A DNA stretch of 64,000 bases, taken from NCBI GenBank assembly GCA_029168955.1, contig JAPDOI010000369.1:248001-312000 (forward strand). The letters run 5' to 3'. Below, in pieces: positions 1-13,100 of the stretch (positions are counted from its first letter, which is position 1; the number at the start of each line of letters is the position of its first letter). The notes beneath the pieces were generated by a model, which saw only the letters and a program-made list of their open reading frames with translations, made no database searches and was not told where the DNA came from. Both the position numbers and the translations under genes were made by a program. Origin of the DNA: Aplectana chamaeleonis (lineage: Eukaryota; Nematoda; Chromadorea; Rhabditida; Cosmocercidae).

Positions 1-957
1 TTCTGTCTTGTTGCTTTGTCATTTTTTACGAGAAATTTTGTGGGAGGTTTTGCAGCCAGATTTTTTTTCAAAGAATTTTTGAACGATTTTTCATTTAGAA
101 AGACGGACATTTCAGCCCTTTTTTCAAAAAAAAAATGGAGAGATTTCTTCACTTCACGCTGATTTTCTCCTAATTTCTACACGCTCATTTTTTCCCAATT
201 TTTTTTTGCTGAAGTATTTTTCACTACGGAGTCATGAAAATTTGCAGGAGACCTCTGAATGAACAAGCAAATTTGAAAAGAAACAAAATTTATTTCGAAA
301 AAATAATAGTCAGAAAAAACTTTCATGGTGAGCATTGTGCCCAAAAATTCTTCATTAGATTTTTCGACAGAAGAAAATGCAAGATGTTTAGCAAAAAAAA
401 TCTTTTTCACGTGGCGCATTCTTTTTTATCGGATTTTTGTCTATGAGAAAACAAAGATTTTTTCACGAAGAAGTTGATAAGATCGCAGAGCTTTCCGGTG
501 AAAATTTTACAACCAAGTTTTTTCCAAAGAATTCAATAATGATTTTCGGGGTATTTTAACTGTTTTAAATCTGAAAAAATCCGCTGATTTTTGTGAAAAA
601 AAAGAGGAGATCAATCACAGATGACTATTTCCACTGGCAGAAAAAATATTCATGCGGCGGACGTTCAAACAAACTGGAAGGAATTTACGTGAAATTATTA
701 ATGTCGAAATCAGATAATCCGTTTAACTTTACTAACTATAAACCTAATCAGATAATCCTTACTTTTTTCTGAATTGTCAGTTTCATTAAACATCTATAAC
801 TGATTGTATACTTACATCATTGAGAGAAAGGCTGAATCCTCACGCCTGATTGAAGCCGACGGTCCGCATATGGACAAATTGGGTAACTGTTCCTTGCGCT
901 CGCGTCATACACACGCGCTCCAGCGCAACCATCCAAAGGCACATCAGGCGCGAATTT
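1..957. other. AT-rich single-copy flank, no gene seen
   Basis: This stretch is AT-rich, with many runs of T and A and frequent stops in every frame. The only open frames are short (under 85 codons) and have no recognisable domain. No inverted repeats with target duplications were seen. The change from this AT-rich DNA to the GC-rich array after about position 958 is abrupt. Confidence 0.5.
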
Positions 958-3900
958 CCTATCGTTTGGCAAAGCCAAACGAATACTACATGTAGGGTGG
1001 CCTGCGAAGCCGCACGAATACCATACGGAGGGTGACCGGCGAAGTCGAACGAATACTACACGAAGGGTGGCCCGCCAAGCCGGCCCGTCGTTTGGCGAAG
1101 CCGAACGAATACTACACGGGTTGTGACCGACAAAGCCTGCCCATCGCTCGGCGGAGCCGATCGAATATTACATGGAGGGTGGCCCGCCAAGATGGCCCAT
1201 CGTTCGGCGAGGGCGAACGAATACTACGTAGAGAGAGGGAGGTGGGCAAAGCCGGCCCATCTTTCTGCGATGCCGTGCGAATACTACACGGAGGGTGGCC
1301 GGCGAAGCCGAACGAATACCACACGAAGGGTGGCCCGCTAAGCCGGCCCGTCGTTCGGCGAAGCCAATCTAATACCACGTGAACGGAGGGGGTCGGCAAA
1401 GCCGGCCCATCGTTCTGCGATGCCGAACGAATACTACGTAGAGGGAGGGTGGCCCGGACCATCATTCGGTGAAGCTGAACGAACATTAGACGGAGGGTGG
1501 TCGGCGAAGCCGAACGAATACTACACAGAGGAAGGGTGTCCGGAAAAGCCGGCCCATCGTTCTGCGATTCCGAACGAATACTACGTGGAGGGAGGGTGGC
1601 CCGGTCTATTGTTCGGTGAAGCTGAACCAATATTACACGGAGGGTGGCAGGCGAAGCCTGCCCATCGCTCGGCGAACATGAGCGAATAATACATGGAGGG
1701 TGGCCCGCCAAGCCGGCCCATCGTTCGGCGATGCCGAAAGATTACTACCTAGAGAGAGATCGCTCGGCGAACATGAGCGAATAATACATGAAGGGTGGCC
1801 CGCCAAGCCGGCCCATCGTTCGGCGATGCCGAAAGATTACTACCTAGAGAGGGTGGCCGGCGAAGCCGAACGAATTCTAGGTAGAAGAAGGTGGCCGGCG
1901 AAGTCGGCCTATCGTTCGGCGGAGCCGAAAGAAAACTACACCGAGGGTAGCCGGAGTAGCCGGCTCTACGTTCGGCGAAGACGAATGAATACTGCGTAGA
2001 GGAAGGGGATCGGCGACGCCGAACGAATACTTCGTACAGGAAAGGGGTCGGTGGAGCCAAACGAATACTAGCTAGAGGGAGGGTGGCCGGCGAAGCCGGC
2101 ACATCTTTCGGCGGAGCCGAACGAATCCTACACGGAGGGTGGCCGGCGAAGCCAGCCCATCGGTCGGCGGAGCCGAACGAATTTTACGTAGAGGGAGAGA
2201 GGTCGGCGAAGCCGGCCAATCCTTCGGCGAAGCCGAACGAATACTACACCGAGGGTAGCCGACGAAGCCGGCCCATCGTTTGGCGAAGCTGAACGAATAC
2301 TGCGTAGAGGAAGGGGGTTGGCGAAGCCGGCCCATCGTTCGGCGGAGACGAGCGAATACTACCTAGAGGGAGGGTAGCCGGCGAAGCCGGCCCATCGTTC
2401 GGTGGAGCCAAACGAATACTAGCTAGAGGGAGGGTGGCCGGCGAAGCCGGCCCATCTTTCGGCAAAGCCGAACGAATACTACACCGAGGGTTGCCGGCGA
2501 AGCCGGCCCATCGTTCGGCGAAGCTGAACGAATACTGCGTAGAGGAAGGGTGGCGGCGAAGCCGGCCCTTGGTTCGGCGAAGCCGAACGAATACTACACG
2601 GAGGGTGGCCGGCGAAGCCGGCCCATCGTTCGGCGGAGCCGAACGAATACTACCTAGAGGGAGAGAGGCCGGCGAAGCCGGCCCATGCTGGCAAAGCCGA
2701 ACGAATACTACACCGAGGGTTGCCGGCGAAGCCGGCCCATCGTTCTGCGAAGCCGATCGAATACTGCGTAGAGAAAGAGGGTCGGCGAAGCCGGCCTATC
2801 GTTTGGCGGAGCCGAACGAATATCACATGGAGTGTGGTCGGCGAAGCCGAACGAATATGGTCGGCGAAGCCGAACGAATACTACACGAGGGGTGGCTGGC
2901 GAAGCCGAACGACTACTACACGAGGGGTGGCTGGCGAAGCCGGCCCATCCTTAGGCGAAGTCGAACGAATACTACGTAGAGGGAGGGTGGCCGGCAAAGC
3001 CGGCCCATCTTTCGGCGAAGCCGAACGAATACTACACCGAGGGTTGCCGGCGAAGCCGGCCCATCGTTCGGCGGAGCCGAACGAATACTGCGTAGAGGAA
3101 GGGGGTCGGCGAAGCCGAGCGAATACAATGTAGAGAGAGGGGGTCGGCGAAGCCGGCTCTTCGTTCGGCGAAGCCAAACGAATAAAACTAGAGGGAGGGT
3201 GGCCGGCGAAGCCGGCCCATCGTTCTGTGAAGCCGAACGAATACCACGTAAAGGGAGGGGGTCGGCGAAGCCGAGCGAATACAATGTAGAGAGAGGGGGT
3301 CGGCGAAGCCAGCCCTTCGTTCGGCGAAGCCAAACGAATACTACACGGAGGGTGGCCGGCGAAGCCGGCCCATCTTTCGGCGAAGCCGAACGAATACTAC
3401 ACCGAGAGTTCTGCGAAGCCGAACGAATACTGCGTAGAGAAAGAGGGTCGGCGAAGCCGGCCTATCGTTTGGCGGAGCCGAACGAATATCACATGGAGTG
3501 TGGTCGGCGAAGCCGAACGAATACTACACGAGGGGTGGCTGGCGAAGCCGAACGACTACTACACGAGGGGTGGCTGGCGAAGCCGGCCCATCTTTCGGCG
3601 AAGCCGAACGAATACTACACCGAGGGTTGCCGGCGAAGCCGGCCCATCGTTCGGCGAAGCCGAACGAATACTGCGTAGAGGAAGGGGGTCGACGAAGCCG
3701 GCCCATCGTTCGGCGGAGACGGGCGAATACTACCTAGAGGGAGGGTGGCCGGCGAAGCCGAGCGAATACAATGTAGAGAGAGGGGGTCGGCGAAGCCGAA
3801 CGAATACTACACGGAGGGTGGCCGGCGAAGCCGGCCCATCTTCCGGCGAAGCCGAACGAATACTACACCGAGGGTTGCCGGCGAAGCCGGCCCATCGTTC

Positions 3901-6900
3901 TGCGAAGCCGAGCGAATACTGCGTAGAGAAAGAGGGTCGGCGAAGCCGGCCTATCGTTTGGCGGAGCCGAACGAATATCACATGGAGTGTGGTCGGCGAA
4001 GCCGAACGAATACTACACGAGGGGTGGCTGGCGAAGCCGAACGACTACTACACGAGGGGTGGCTGGCGAAGCCGGCCCATCCTTAGGCGAAGTCGAACGA
4101 ATACTACGTAGAGGGAGGGTGGCCGGCAAAGCCGGCCCATCTTTCGGCGAAGCCGAACGAATACTGCGTAGAGGAAGGGGGTCGGCGAAGCCGGCCCATC
4201 GTTCGGCGGAGACGGGCGAATACCACGTAAAGGGAGGGGGTCGGCGAAGCCGGCCCATCGTTCTGTGAAGCCGAACGAATACCACGTAAAGGGAGGGGGT
4301 CGGCGAAGCCGAGCGAATACAATGTAGAGAGAGGGGGTCGGCGAAGCCGGTCCTTCGTTCGGCGAAGCCGAACGAATACTACACGGAGGGTGGCCGGCGA
4401 AGCCGGCCCATCTTTCGGCGAAGCCGAACGAATACTACACCGAGGGTTGCCGGCGAAGCCGGCCCATCGTTCGGCGAAGCCGAACGAATACTGCGTAGAG
4501 GAAGGGGGTCGACGAAGCCGGCCCATCGTTCGGCGGAGACGAGCGAATACTACCTAGAGGGAGGGTAGCCGGCGAAGCCGGCCCATCGTTCGGTGGAGCC
4601 AAACGAATACTAGCTAGAGGGAGGGTGGCCGGCGAAGCCGGCCCATCTTTCGGCAAAGCCGAACGAATACTACACCGAGGGTTGCCGGCGAAGCCGGCCC
4701 ATCGTTCGGCGGAGCCGAACAAATACTACCTAGAGGGAGGGCGGCCGGCGAAGCCGGCCCATCTTTCGGCAAAGCCGAACGAATACTACACCGAGGGTTG
4801 CCGGCGAAGCCGGCCCATCGTTCTGCGAAGCCGATCGAATACTGCGTAGAGAAAGAGGGTCGGCGAAGCCGGCCTATCGTTTGGCGGAGCCGAACGAATA
4901 TCACATGGAGTGTGGTCGGCGAAGCCGAACGAATATGGTCGGCGAAGCCGAACGAATACTACACGAGGGGTGGCTGGCGAAGCCGAACGACTACTACACG
5001 AGGGGTGGCTGGCGAAGCCGGCCCATCCTTGGGCGAAGTCGAACGAATACTACGTAGAGGGAGGGTGGCCGGCAAAGCCGGCCCATCTTTCGGCGAAGCC
5101 GAACGAATACTACACCGAGGGCTGCCGGCGAAGCCGGCCCATCGTTCTGCGAAGCCGAGCGAATACTGCGTAGAGAAAGAGGGTCGGCGAAGCCGGCCTA
5201 TCGTTTGGCGGAGCCGAACGAATATCACATGGAGTGTGGTCGGCGAAGCCGAACGAATACTACACGAGGGGTGGCTGGCGAAGCCGAACGACTACTACAC
5301 GAGGGGTGGCTGGCGAAGCCGGCCCATCCTTAGGCGAAGTCGAACGAATACTACGTAGAGGGAGGGTGGCCGGCAAAGCCGGCCCATCTTTCGGCGAAGC
5401 CGAACGAATACTGCGTAGAGGAAGGGGGTCGGCGAAGCCGGCCCATCGTTCGGCGGAGACGGGCGAATACCACGTAAAGGGAGGGGGTCGGCGAAGCCGG
5501 CCCATCGTTCTGTGAAGCCGAACGAATACCACGTAAAAGTAGGGGGTCGGCGAAGCCGAGCGAATACAATGTAGAGAGAGGGGGTCGGCGAAGCCGGCCT
5601 ATCGTTCGGCGGAGCCGAACGAGTATCACATGGAGTGTGGTCGGCGAAGCCGAACGAATACTACACCAGGGGTGGCTGGCGAAGCCGAACGACTACTACA
5701 CGAGGGGTGGCTGGCGAAGCCGGCCCATCCTTAGGCGAAGTCGAACGAATACTACGTAGAGGGAGGGTGGCCGGCAAAGCCGGCCCATCTTTCGGCGAAG
5801 CCGAACGAATACTGCGTAGAGGAAGGGGGTCGGCGAAGCCGGCCCATCGTTCGGCGGAGACGGGCGAATACCACGTAAAGGGAGGGGGTCGGCGAAGCCG
5901 GCCCATCGTTCTGTGAAGCCGAACGAATACCACGTAAAGGGAGGGGGTCGGCGAAGCCGAGCGAATACAATGTAGAGAGAGGGGGTCGGCGAAGCCGGTC
6001 CTTCGTTCGGCGAAGCCGAACGAATACTACACGGAGGGTGGCCGGCGAAGCCGGCCCATCTTTCGGCGAAGCCGAACGAATACTACACCGAGGGTTGCCG
6101 GCGAAGCCGGCCCATCGTTCGGCGAAGCCGAACGAATACTGCGTAGAGGAAGGGGGTCGACGAAGCCGGCCCATCGTTCGGCGGAGACGGGCGAATACTA
6201 CCTAGAGGGAGGGTGGCCGGCGAAGCCGGCCCATCGTTTGGTGGAGCCAAACGAATACTAACTAGAGGGAGGGTGGCCGGCGAAGCCGCCCATGCTCGGC
6301 AAAGCCGAACGAATACTACACCGAGGGTTGCCGGCGAAGCCAGGCCCATCGTTCGGCGGAGCCGAACGAATACTACCTAGAGGGAGGGCGGCCGGCGAAG
6401 CCGGCTCCATCTTTTCGGCAAAGCCGAACGAATACTACCGAGGGTTGCCGGCGAAGCCGGCCCATCGTTCTGCGAAGCCGATCGAATACTGCGTAGAGAA
6501 AGAGGGTCGGCGAAGCCGGCCTATCGTTTGGCGGAGCCGAACGAATATCACATGGAGTGTGGTCGGCGAAGCCGAACGAATATGGTCGGCGAAGCCGAAC
6601 GAATACTACACGAGGGGTGGCTGGCGAAGCCGAACGACTACTACACGAGGGGTGGCTGGCGAAGCCGGCCCATCCTTAGGCGAAGTCGAACGAATACTAC
6701 GTAGAGGGAGGGTGGCCGGCAAAGCCGGCCCATCTTTCGGCGAAGCCGAACGAATACTACACCGAGGGTTGCCGGCGAAGCCGGCCCATCGTTCGGCGGA
6801 GCCGAACGAATACTGCGTAGAGGAAGGGGGTCGGCGAAGCCGAGCGAATACAATGTAGAGAGAGGGGGTCGGCGAAGCCGGCCCTTCGTTCGGCGAAGCC

Positions 6901-8655
6901 AAACGAATACTAACTAGAGGGAGGGTGGTTCTGTCGTTCTGTGAAGCCGAACGAATACCACGTAAAGGGAGGGGGTCGGCGAAGCCGAGCGAATACAATG
7001 TAGAGAGAGGGGGTCGGCGAAGCCAGCCCTTCGTTCGGCGAAGCCAAACGAATACTACACGGAGGGTGGCCGGCGAAGCCGGCCCATCTTTTGGCGAAGC
7101 CGAACGAATACTACACCGAGGGTTCTGCGAAGCCGAGCGAATACTGCGTAGAGAAAGAGGGTCGGCGAAGCCGGCCTATCGTTTGGCGGAGCCGAACGAA
7201 TATCACATGGAGTGTGGTTGGCGAAGCCGAACGAATACTACACCAGGGGTGGCTGGCGAAGCCGAACGACTACTACACGAGGGGTGGCTGGCGAAGCCGG
7301 CCCATCCTTAGGCGAAGTCGAACGAATACTACGTAGAGGGATGGTGGCCGGCAAAGCCGGCCCATCTTTCGGCGAAGCCGAACGAATACTGCGTAGAGGA
7401 AGGGGGTCGGCGAAGCCGGCCCATCGTTCGGCGGAGACGGGCGAATACCACGTAAAGGGAGGGGGTCGGCGAAGCCGGCCCATCGTTCTGTGAAGCCGAA
7501 CGAATACCACGTAAAGGGAGGGGGTCGGCGAAGCCGAGCGAATACAATGTAGAGAGAGGGGGTCGGCGAAGCCGGTCCTTCGTTCGGCAAAGCCGAACGA
7601 ATACTACACGGAGGGTGGCCGGCGAAGCCGGCCCATCCTTAGGCGAAGCCGAACGAATACTGCGTAGAGGAAGGGGGTCGACGAAGCCGGCCCATCGTTC
7701 GGCGGAGACGGGCGAATACTACCTAGAGGGAGGGTGGCCGGCGAAGCCGGCCCATCGTTTGGTGGAGCCAAACAAATACTAACTAGAGGGAGGGTGGCCG
7801 GCGAAGCCGGCCCATCGTTCTGTGAAGCCGAACGAATACCACGTAAAGGGAGGGGGTCGGCGAAGCCGAGCGAATACAATGTAGAGGGAGGGGGTCGGCG
7901 AAGCCGGCCCTTCGTTCGGCAAAGCCGAACGAATACTACACGAGGGGTGGCTGGCGAAGCCGGCACATCCTTAGGCGAAGCCGAACGATTACTACGTAGA
8001 CGGAGGGTGGCCGGAAAAGCCGGCCCATCGTTCGGCGAAGCTGAACGAATACTGCGTAGAGGAAGGGGGTCGACGAAGCCGGCCCATCGTTCGGCGGAGA
8101 CGAGCGAATACTACCTAGACGGAGGGTGGCCGGCGAAGCCGGCCTGTAGTTCGGCGAAGCCGAACGAATATTACATGGAGTGTGGCCGGCGAAGCCGAAC
8201 GAATACTACACGAGGGGTGGCTGGCGAAGCCGAACGACTACTACACGAGGGGTGGCTGGCGAAGCCGGCCCATCCTTAGGCGAAGCCGAACGAATGCTAC
8301 CTAGAGGGAGGGTAGCCGGCGAAGCCGGCCCATCGTTCGGCGAAGCTGAACGAATACTGCGTAGAGGAAGGGGGTCGGCGAAGCCGGCCCATCGTTCGGC
8401 GGAGACGAGCGAATACTACCTAGACGGAGGGTGGCCGGCGAAGCCGGCCTGTAGTTCGGCGAAGCCGAACGAATATTACATGGAGTGTGGCCGGCGAAGC
8501 CGAACGAATACTACACGAGGGGTGGCTGGCGAAGTCGGCCTATCGTTCGGCGAAGCCGAACGAATACTACGTAGAGGGAGCGTGGCCGGCAAAGCCGGCC
8601 CATCGTTCGGCGAAGCCGAACGAATACTTCATGGAGGGCAGCCAGCAAAGCCGGA
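958..8655. repeat. Tandem array 1: ~56-60 bp GC-rich hairpin satellite
   Basis: About 7.7 kb, roughly 130 units. Each unit has a GAACGAATACTAC core, a purine-rich GAGGGTGG-type linker and two perfect short palindromes: TTCGGCGAAGCCGAA and GGCCGGCGAAGCCGGCC, each with a GAA triloop. Variants exchange the linker (ACACGGAGGGTGG, GTAGAGGAAGGGGG, CTAGAGGGAGGG) or drop the second hairpin. Multi-unit blocks recur, for example the ACACGAGGGGTGGCTGGC doublet near 2885, 3535, 4015, 4970, 5270, 5690, 6610, 7250 and 8210, which shows higher-order structure. Units at the left edge (about 958-1900) are more divergent than those in the middle. The many open frames here (ending in EYYTEGG or RSRPIVRRS type peptides) arise from the repeat and are not genes. 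Confidence 0.95.
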
Positions 8656-8999
8656 GACGACGAAGTTGGACTTCCGTTTCACAAAGCTCGCTCTCTGCTA
8701 AGAGTTATGAAACGGTAGCCATTTTGGGTGTAAGCGAGAAATGACCGGCGCCAGAGGGCGACGGCGGAAAGGTACGGGTGTGCAAGTTATACGTGTCGTC
8801 ATTGCGTGCCACCACCTACGAACGCAGGTTGATTGAAGAATTTGAAACATTTAAGAGTTCAAATGCTTTCGTGTCTGTCTGCTCGTTTTTCAAAATGCGC
8901 AGCTGTACTACTGCCAGGGGGTACGCGCCTTCATGTCACGTGGCTGCCACGGGCTACGGACCCGAAGGGTCACTAGTTTAGAAAAAAATTCGAAAAATC
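8656..8999. other. Spacer between array 1 and AT-rich repeat
   Basis: Mixed-composition DNA. The first 40 bases keep decayed traces of array 1 (GCAAAGCCGGAGACGACG). No gene, RNA or transposon terminus was recognised. The short open frames have no family resemblance. Confidence 0.4.
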
Positions 9000-9188
9000 G
9001 GATTTCGAACGAACGAAAATTGAAAATTTTTCGTTCGGAAAAATTTCGAACGATCGAAATTTGAAAAAAAATCGTTCTACGAAATTTCGAACGAACGGAA
9101 TTTGAAAAAAAATTCGTTCGACGAAATTTCGAGCGAACGAAAACGAACGAAAAAAATTCGAAAAATCTTTCGAAAATTTCGTTCGTGT
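9000..9188. repeat. AT-rich tandem repeat of ~42 bp, internally palindromic
   Basis: About four degenerate units made of TTTCGAACGAACGAAATTTG followed by a run of A and then TTCGTTCGACGAAA. Each unit holds TTCGAACGAACG and its near complement CGTTCG, so the segment can fold on either strand. It is unrelated to the GC-rich arrays. Confidence 0.7.
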
Positions 9189-10034
9189 ACAACTATACTT
9201 CTTCGCGAAGTTAACCGATTGTTTTTTACTAGTTTTTTAATGCCGCGCTTAGAATTTGAGTTGACTTCTGTAGTCCAGTGCGTTTCGTTGCATACGTTCA
9301 CCCAATTTTTCGTCAAAATCGCAGTTCAGCGTTGTGCAGCGCGCTTTTCTCTATTATAGGCGAACTCAAGACCAGAAAACCTATGGAAAATCTATAGTGA
9401 GCTGTCGATTTCGATTATCACAAGTAGCGGAGTGTTGGATTTCGGTGAAGTATAACTAGTGCTAAGGAGGTTCCAACGAAAAATTTACAGATCCGCGCTG
9501 TGATAACCGAAAACAGGAGCTTACTTGTAGTCAACCAGAGGCTACACTGCCTGGTCATGAAACGTGCCGATAACATTGTGAGAGAAGTGGTGCAAAAGTC
9601 TCCGTACCTGACCTCTCCTCACGACGCCACATGTGTCCAATTTGTGCGAAGGAACACGGCAATCATTTTTAGTGAAGTGGGGTTCCAGAATGGGGTGGGT
9701 ATGGAAATAGAATATGTTTGTTAGAAGCTGATTTGTGATGTTCACGTGAGCATCTCCAACGTGAAGGAGGCCAGCCGAGATGGGCTGGATGAAATAAGAC
9801 CGTGTCTGCGGTACTTGCGTAAACAACCTGTATACTTCTGTCGGCGCAACTTTGGTGCCGGATCTTTGATTGTACCATGGGCATTCTACCGCAACCGCAC
9901 GCTTCGACTCGCGTTTGTCTCTTGTTGTGTGAGCCAAAAGAAACAATCTAGGATCAATAAGTGTTGCTGTATCCTCTCCTGCCGATTTCGAGAGAACAGA
10001 GGCAGCCTTCACTAACAAGGGATGACTGCGAACA
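9189..10034. other. Unassigned region, no supported gene
   Basis: Balanced composition. A 190-codon open frame lies on the minus strand (9542-10114) and a 74-codon one on the plus strand. Neither has a recognisable domain. The string AAAGAAACAATCTAGGAT occurs twice, near 9939 and 10083, so part of the region is duplicated. I cannot assign a function. Confidence 0.3.
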
Positions 10035-10148
10035 CAAAGTGAAGTTTGGAAAAACGTCCTTTCGAGGGTTGTAGAGGGCCTGAAAAGAAACAATCTAGGA
10101 TTTGAAAATTTCACTCAGTCCTCACGGGTAGATGAAAAACGACCAAAA
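10035..10148 (+). repeat. Left arm of a ~115 bp inverted-repeat pair
   Basis: Contains GGGTTGTAGAGGGCCTGAAA, then GAAACAATCTAGG and AAAATTTCACTCAGTCCTCA. The same order occurs in reverse complement at 12322-12440. Arms face inward, each ending near AAAACGACCAAAA. The arms could be the ends of an old 2.4 kb DNA element, now filled with other repeats. No target duplication could be defined. Confidence 0.6.
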
Positions 10149-10225
10149 CAATGGGTTACGGTAGGTAAAATGCCATTCAGTGCACCCCAACTTGACGAAA
10201 TCCACCAAAAAACTGGGCACGGTGC

Positions 10226-10670
10226 TCAGATTCGCGTTCAGCGCCCCAAATTATACCCTGGGCGGAGTTTGGGTAAAAAAATTCGACCTCTGAACTCCCG
10301 AAAATGGCATTGAGCTTACATACCTCATAGGGCTCCAAAGGTCGAAAAATTTTTAGTCCCAAACTTCGCTCTCGGAGGTAATTTAAAATGCTCATAACGA
10401 ATCTGGGGTCAGTTTATCGATTTTCGACAGATTACGGTAGATTACGGTGGGTGTACGGTTGTTGGGTCAAAGTCTCAGATTTGACTCAAAATTTTTGGAT
10501 GGGGGTTATTCGGGGTGCTGAATACGAATTTGATATTGTTTTGTCAATTTTCAAATTATTAAGGTGGGCTTAGGCTCTATATGGCATGAAAACTACCTTA
10601 ATCTAGGTAAACCTCAGAATTTCGACAAACGATCTCTTGATTCGTGTCCAGCACCCTAGAATACCCCTAC
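10226..10670. repeat. Dispersed GATTCGTGTTCAGC module cluster, copy set 1
   Basis: Four copies of a module of the form GATTCGTGTCCAGCACCC followed by an A/T-rich tail and CCC: forward at 10226-10257 and 10639-10668, inverted at 10386-10406 and 10503-10532. Between them lie shared strings such as GTCAAAGTCTCAGATTTGAC. A second cluster occurs at 44221-44682, so this is a dispersed repeat family. No coding potential was recognised. Confidence 0.6.
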
Positions 10671-11327
10671 ATATGGTCTCCGTTTTCGATTTAGTCTGAC
10701 GCAAAGACAAGGCGGGTAGCCGTGGGGGGTTGGCGGCCTCACTGAAGAATGGGGTTTCGATTCGCTCGAGGTGATCTACGGTCGCAGCCCCGTCCATTCA
10801 TCAGACTAAAATTATCACGCAAACTCTACAAGTTTTGAGCCGAATCCGAAAAAATTTCCAAACCCTAAAAATTTCCTGATGGGTACCCTTGCCTTGCCGC
10901 GAGGCTTTGAGAAACGCTATAACTTTTTTCCAGAGTGGTTTCATTTTCTTTTCACAGAAGCTGTGAAGATCACACTCGGATTTTACGTCCAAAGTGCTCC
11001 CAGAAAAGTACATTTAATCTGGATTGGCCAGGCTGACTAAAAATATTTCCCTTGTAAGATTCGTTTTTAAACGAGTGGTTCGGTTTTACTCAATATCTTA
11101 GAATTGATATGGAAACACTTATCTTGAGTTTTTGAGCCATGCGCTAATGTATTAGGTTGCTTCATCGGATTCTGTAGTTAAGCTAAACCCACTTCTGTTT
11201 ATAATTGTTATTTCTGTTGGAAAAAAGATTGGTCATTGATCAAGGAACAAGTCCACGAGATTCCATTTTGTCCCAGCATTTTTACAGCGTCATATATCAG
11301 AACAATTCTCTAAAGTGTTTCACCGAA
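10671..11327. other. Unassigned region
   Basis: No tandem repeat, recognisable exon or transposon end was seen. Open frames are all under 75 codons. Confidence 0.35.
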
Positions 11328-11331
11328 TCAA

Positions 11332-11793
11332 AGGCACAGTCCAACCTCAGAGTCGTTTTTCTGTTTTTCCTCCTATCTTGAGAGCGGTCCGACGCTGATC
11401 CCAATGATTTCTCTGGAATCGTACAAGGCCCCCGGGAACGGAGTTATAGTCCCTCAAAAATTGAGGTGCGGAAGCATGGTGAACGAGTCGTCCGAGGCTT
11501 GTAACTTTCGTCATTTTCAACCGATGTACGCGAGCTGACTTGAGTAAAGAGAGAAGCTGAGAATGAAGAGAAGAACGGGGCTATTGATCGGAAATCATCG
11601 CTCATCTCTCCACTGTTGAGCTCGAAAAATCGTAAAAGGGGCGTGCCAAAGTGGCTTCCCCAGGGTGGCTTCCTCCTATAACTCGCTTATTAGGAGTAAT
11701 TGAGAGCTCACACTTGACAGGCTTATATAGGGTGAGTGTACTTCACAAGTATGTGGGAATCTCAGATTTCGTCCGTGAGCTTGAATTGTGCCT
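11332..11793. mobile_element. TTAA-flanked MITE-like element, family 1, copy a
   Basis: Left end AGGCACAGTCCAACC follows TCAA (probably a decayed TTAA, 11328-11331). The right end TTGTGCCT is followed by TTAA (11794-11797). The body is colinear with the element at 13577-14045: both have CGCTGAT, a GAACGAGT(C/T)GTC segment, and TATATAGG near the end. It has no transposase and is non-autonomous. TTAA targets are typical of piggyBac-type transposases, but the ends are not diagnostic. Confidence 0.6.
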
Positions 11794-11797
11794 TTAA

Positions 11798-12321
11798 AGA
11801 CGGTTTTTCTGTGGCATATGTGGGGAGAAGGGTAAGGGTATTCTTGATATTCTACCAATTGTTGAAACCTTGAAATTTCCATAGTTTCTAACATTCATGT
11901 GAAACGTTCTCCGTTTCTATCAAGTTGCCTTTGCGATATAAGAAAAAAGGTATAAGAAAACAAAAGACACTGAAAACAAGTGAGGTGAACTCATAGAAAT
12001 GTCATTACTGTTGGCCATAATGCAGTATTGATCCCACAGTATTTGAACCATCATTCAATCGCTTCGTAATCCAACGCCTAACTGGCTGAGCCATGGTATA
12101 GTGCTTACTCACCCCGACGATCTCATTGATAATATGATCGGTGGTTTGCATGTAACGAGCATTGTTCAGTGGATCAATAAACAAGTCATAACTTAAAAAC
12201 CTAGATAGATTTCATCTTCAAACGTTTAGGAGGACCTTTTCATATGATTTCAGGGCCACTGTATAGCTTACAATTGTGCTACGTCCCCTCAATCCAACGT
12301 TCTGGTTTCTTTCTTTTTTTT
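11798..12321. other. Unassigned region
   Basis: Moderately AT-rich. No exon, RNA gene or repeat could be supported. Confidence 0.35.
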
Positions 12322-12440
12322 GGTCGTTTTTGATCTAACTGTGAGGACTGAGTGAAATTTTCGAATCTCAAATTGTTTCTTTCTAACCTCTCTACAACCC
12401 CCAGAAGACCGTTCTTCAAAACTCCATTTTGAGCTCAAAG
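12322..12440 (-). repeat. Right arm of the ~115 bp inverted-repeat pair
   Basis: Reverse complement of the segment at 10035-10148, roughly 80% similar by eye. It contains TGAGGACTGAGTGAAATTTT and CTCTACAACCCCC. Confidence 0.6.
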
Positions 12441-12514
12441 TGGTCCCTTGTAAGATTTCCACAGGATGTACATTGTAGATCAACTTCTTCCCGGCTTGAA
12501 CGCCACAATATTAA

Positions 12515-13055
12515 AGGCTTCGAACGCGCTGGAAACCACTCACCGTTTTCTTTGGTTCGAATGATTTTCTGTGCCCTCCTAAGTACGTAGGAGGAGTTTG
12601 TTTGGTTAGAAACGCCTTATTGTTAAGATAAATGAGGTCGAATGTCTCAAATTCCGTAAAAAGAGGCCGGCCGTCCTTCAGTTATTTGGCTTAATTTGTT
12701 GTCAGCCATCATATGAGTAACTGATCAACAATTGATACAGTACAGCTGAGGGGAAATTGATGGAATATACCATACGATTACGTAAAGAATGACTTTTCTA
12801 CACACATCGATGTCCTTCTCCACAAATCTCTTGAAAGAAAAATAAAGTTCATTTGATCGTGAGGTCGTAGGTCAAAACAGCGATCTCTAAAGATCGACTC
12901 TTCTTTTCTCAAAGGTCGATTGAGAGATTTTTGGCCCGAAAAAAGGAGTTTTCAGTGTTTTTTTCGCGGTCTTTTCAACGTAGCTGCCATATTGGATTCT
13001 AGAGCTCTCATTATGTATGGAAAATTCGAAAAGAAATCCATTTCGAACGATGCCT
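12515..13055. mobile_element. Probable TTAA-flanked MITE
   Basis: Left flank TTAA (12511-12514) then AGGCTTCGAACG. Right end CGTTCGAAA in reverse complement, that is ...CGAACGATGCCT followed by TTAA (13056-13059). The ends match at about 10 of 13 positions and share AGGC with the other TTAA elements here. No coding capacity. It is less certain than its neighbours because the terminal repeat is short and imperfect. Confidence 0.4.
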
Positions 13056-13100
13056 TTAAAGTTTTAACCTAGCGTGTGAACTCAGTAAAAAGCACCTTGA

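Noticed and set aside
958..8655. Up to 203-codon frames in array 1
   Set aside because: GC-rich tandem repeat with few stops. Peptides repeat with the satellite, and no start or splice context was seen.
9542..10114. 190-codon minus-strand open frame
   Set aside because: Longer than expected by chance, but no recognisable domain. It overlaps the end of an inverted-repeat arm and a local duplication. It could be checked for transcripts.
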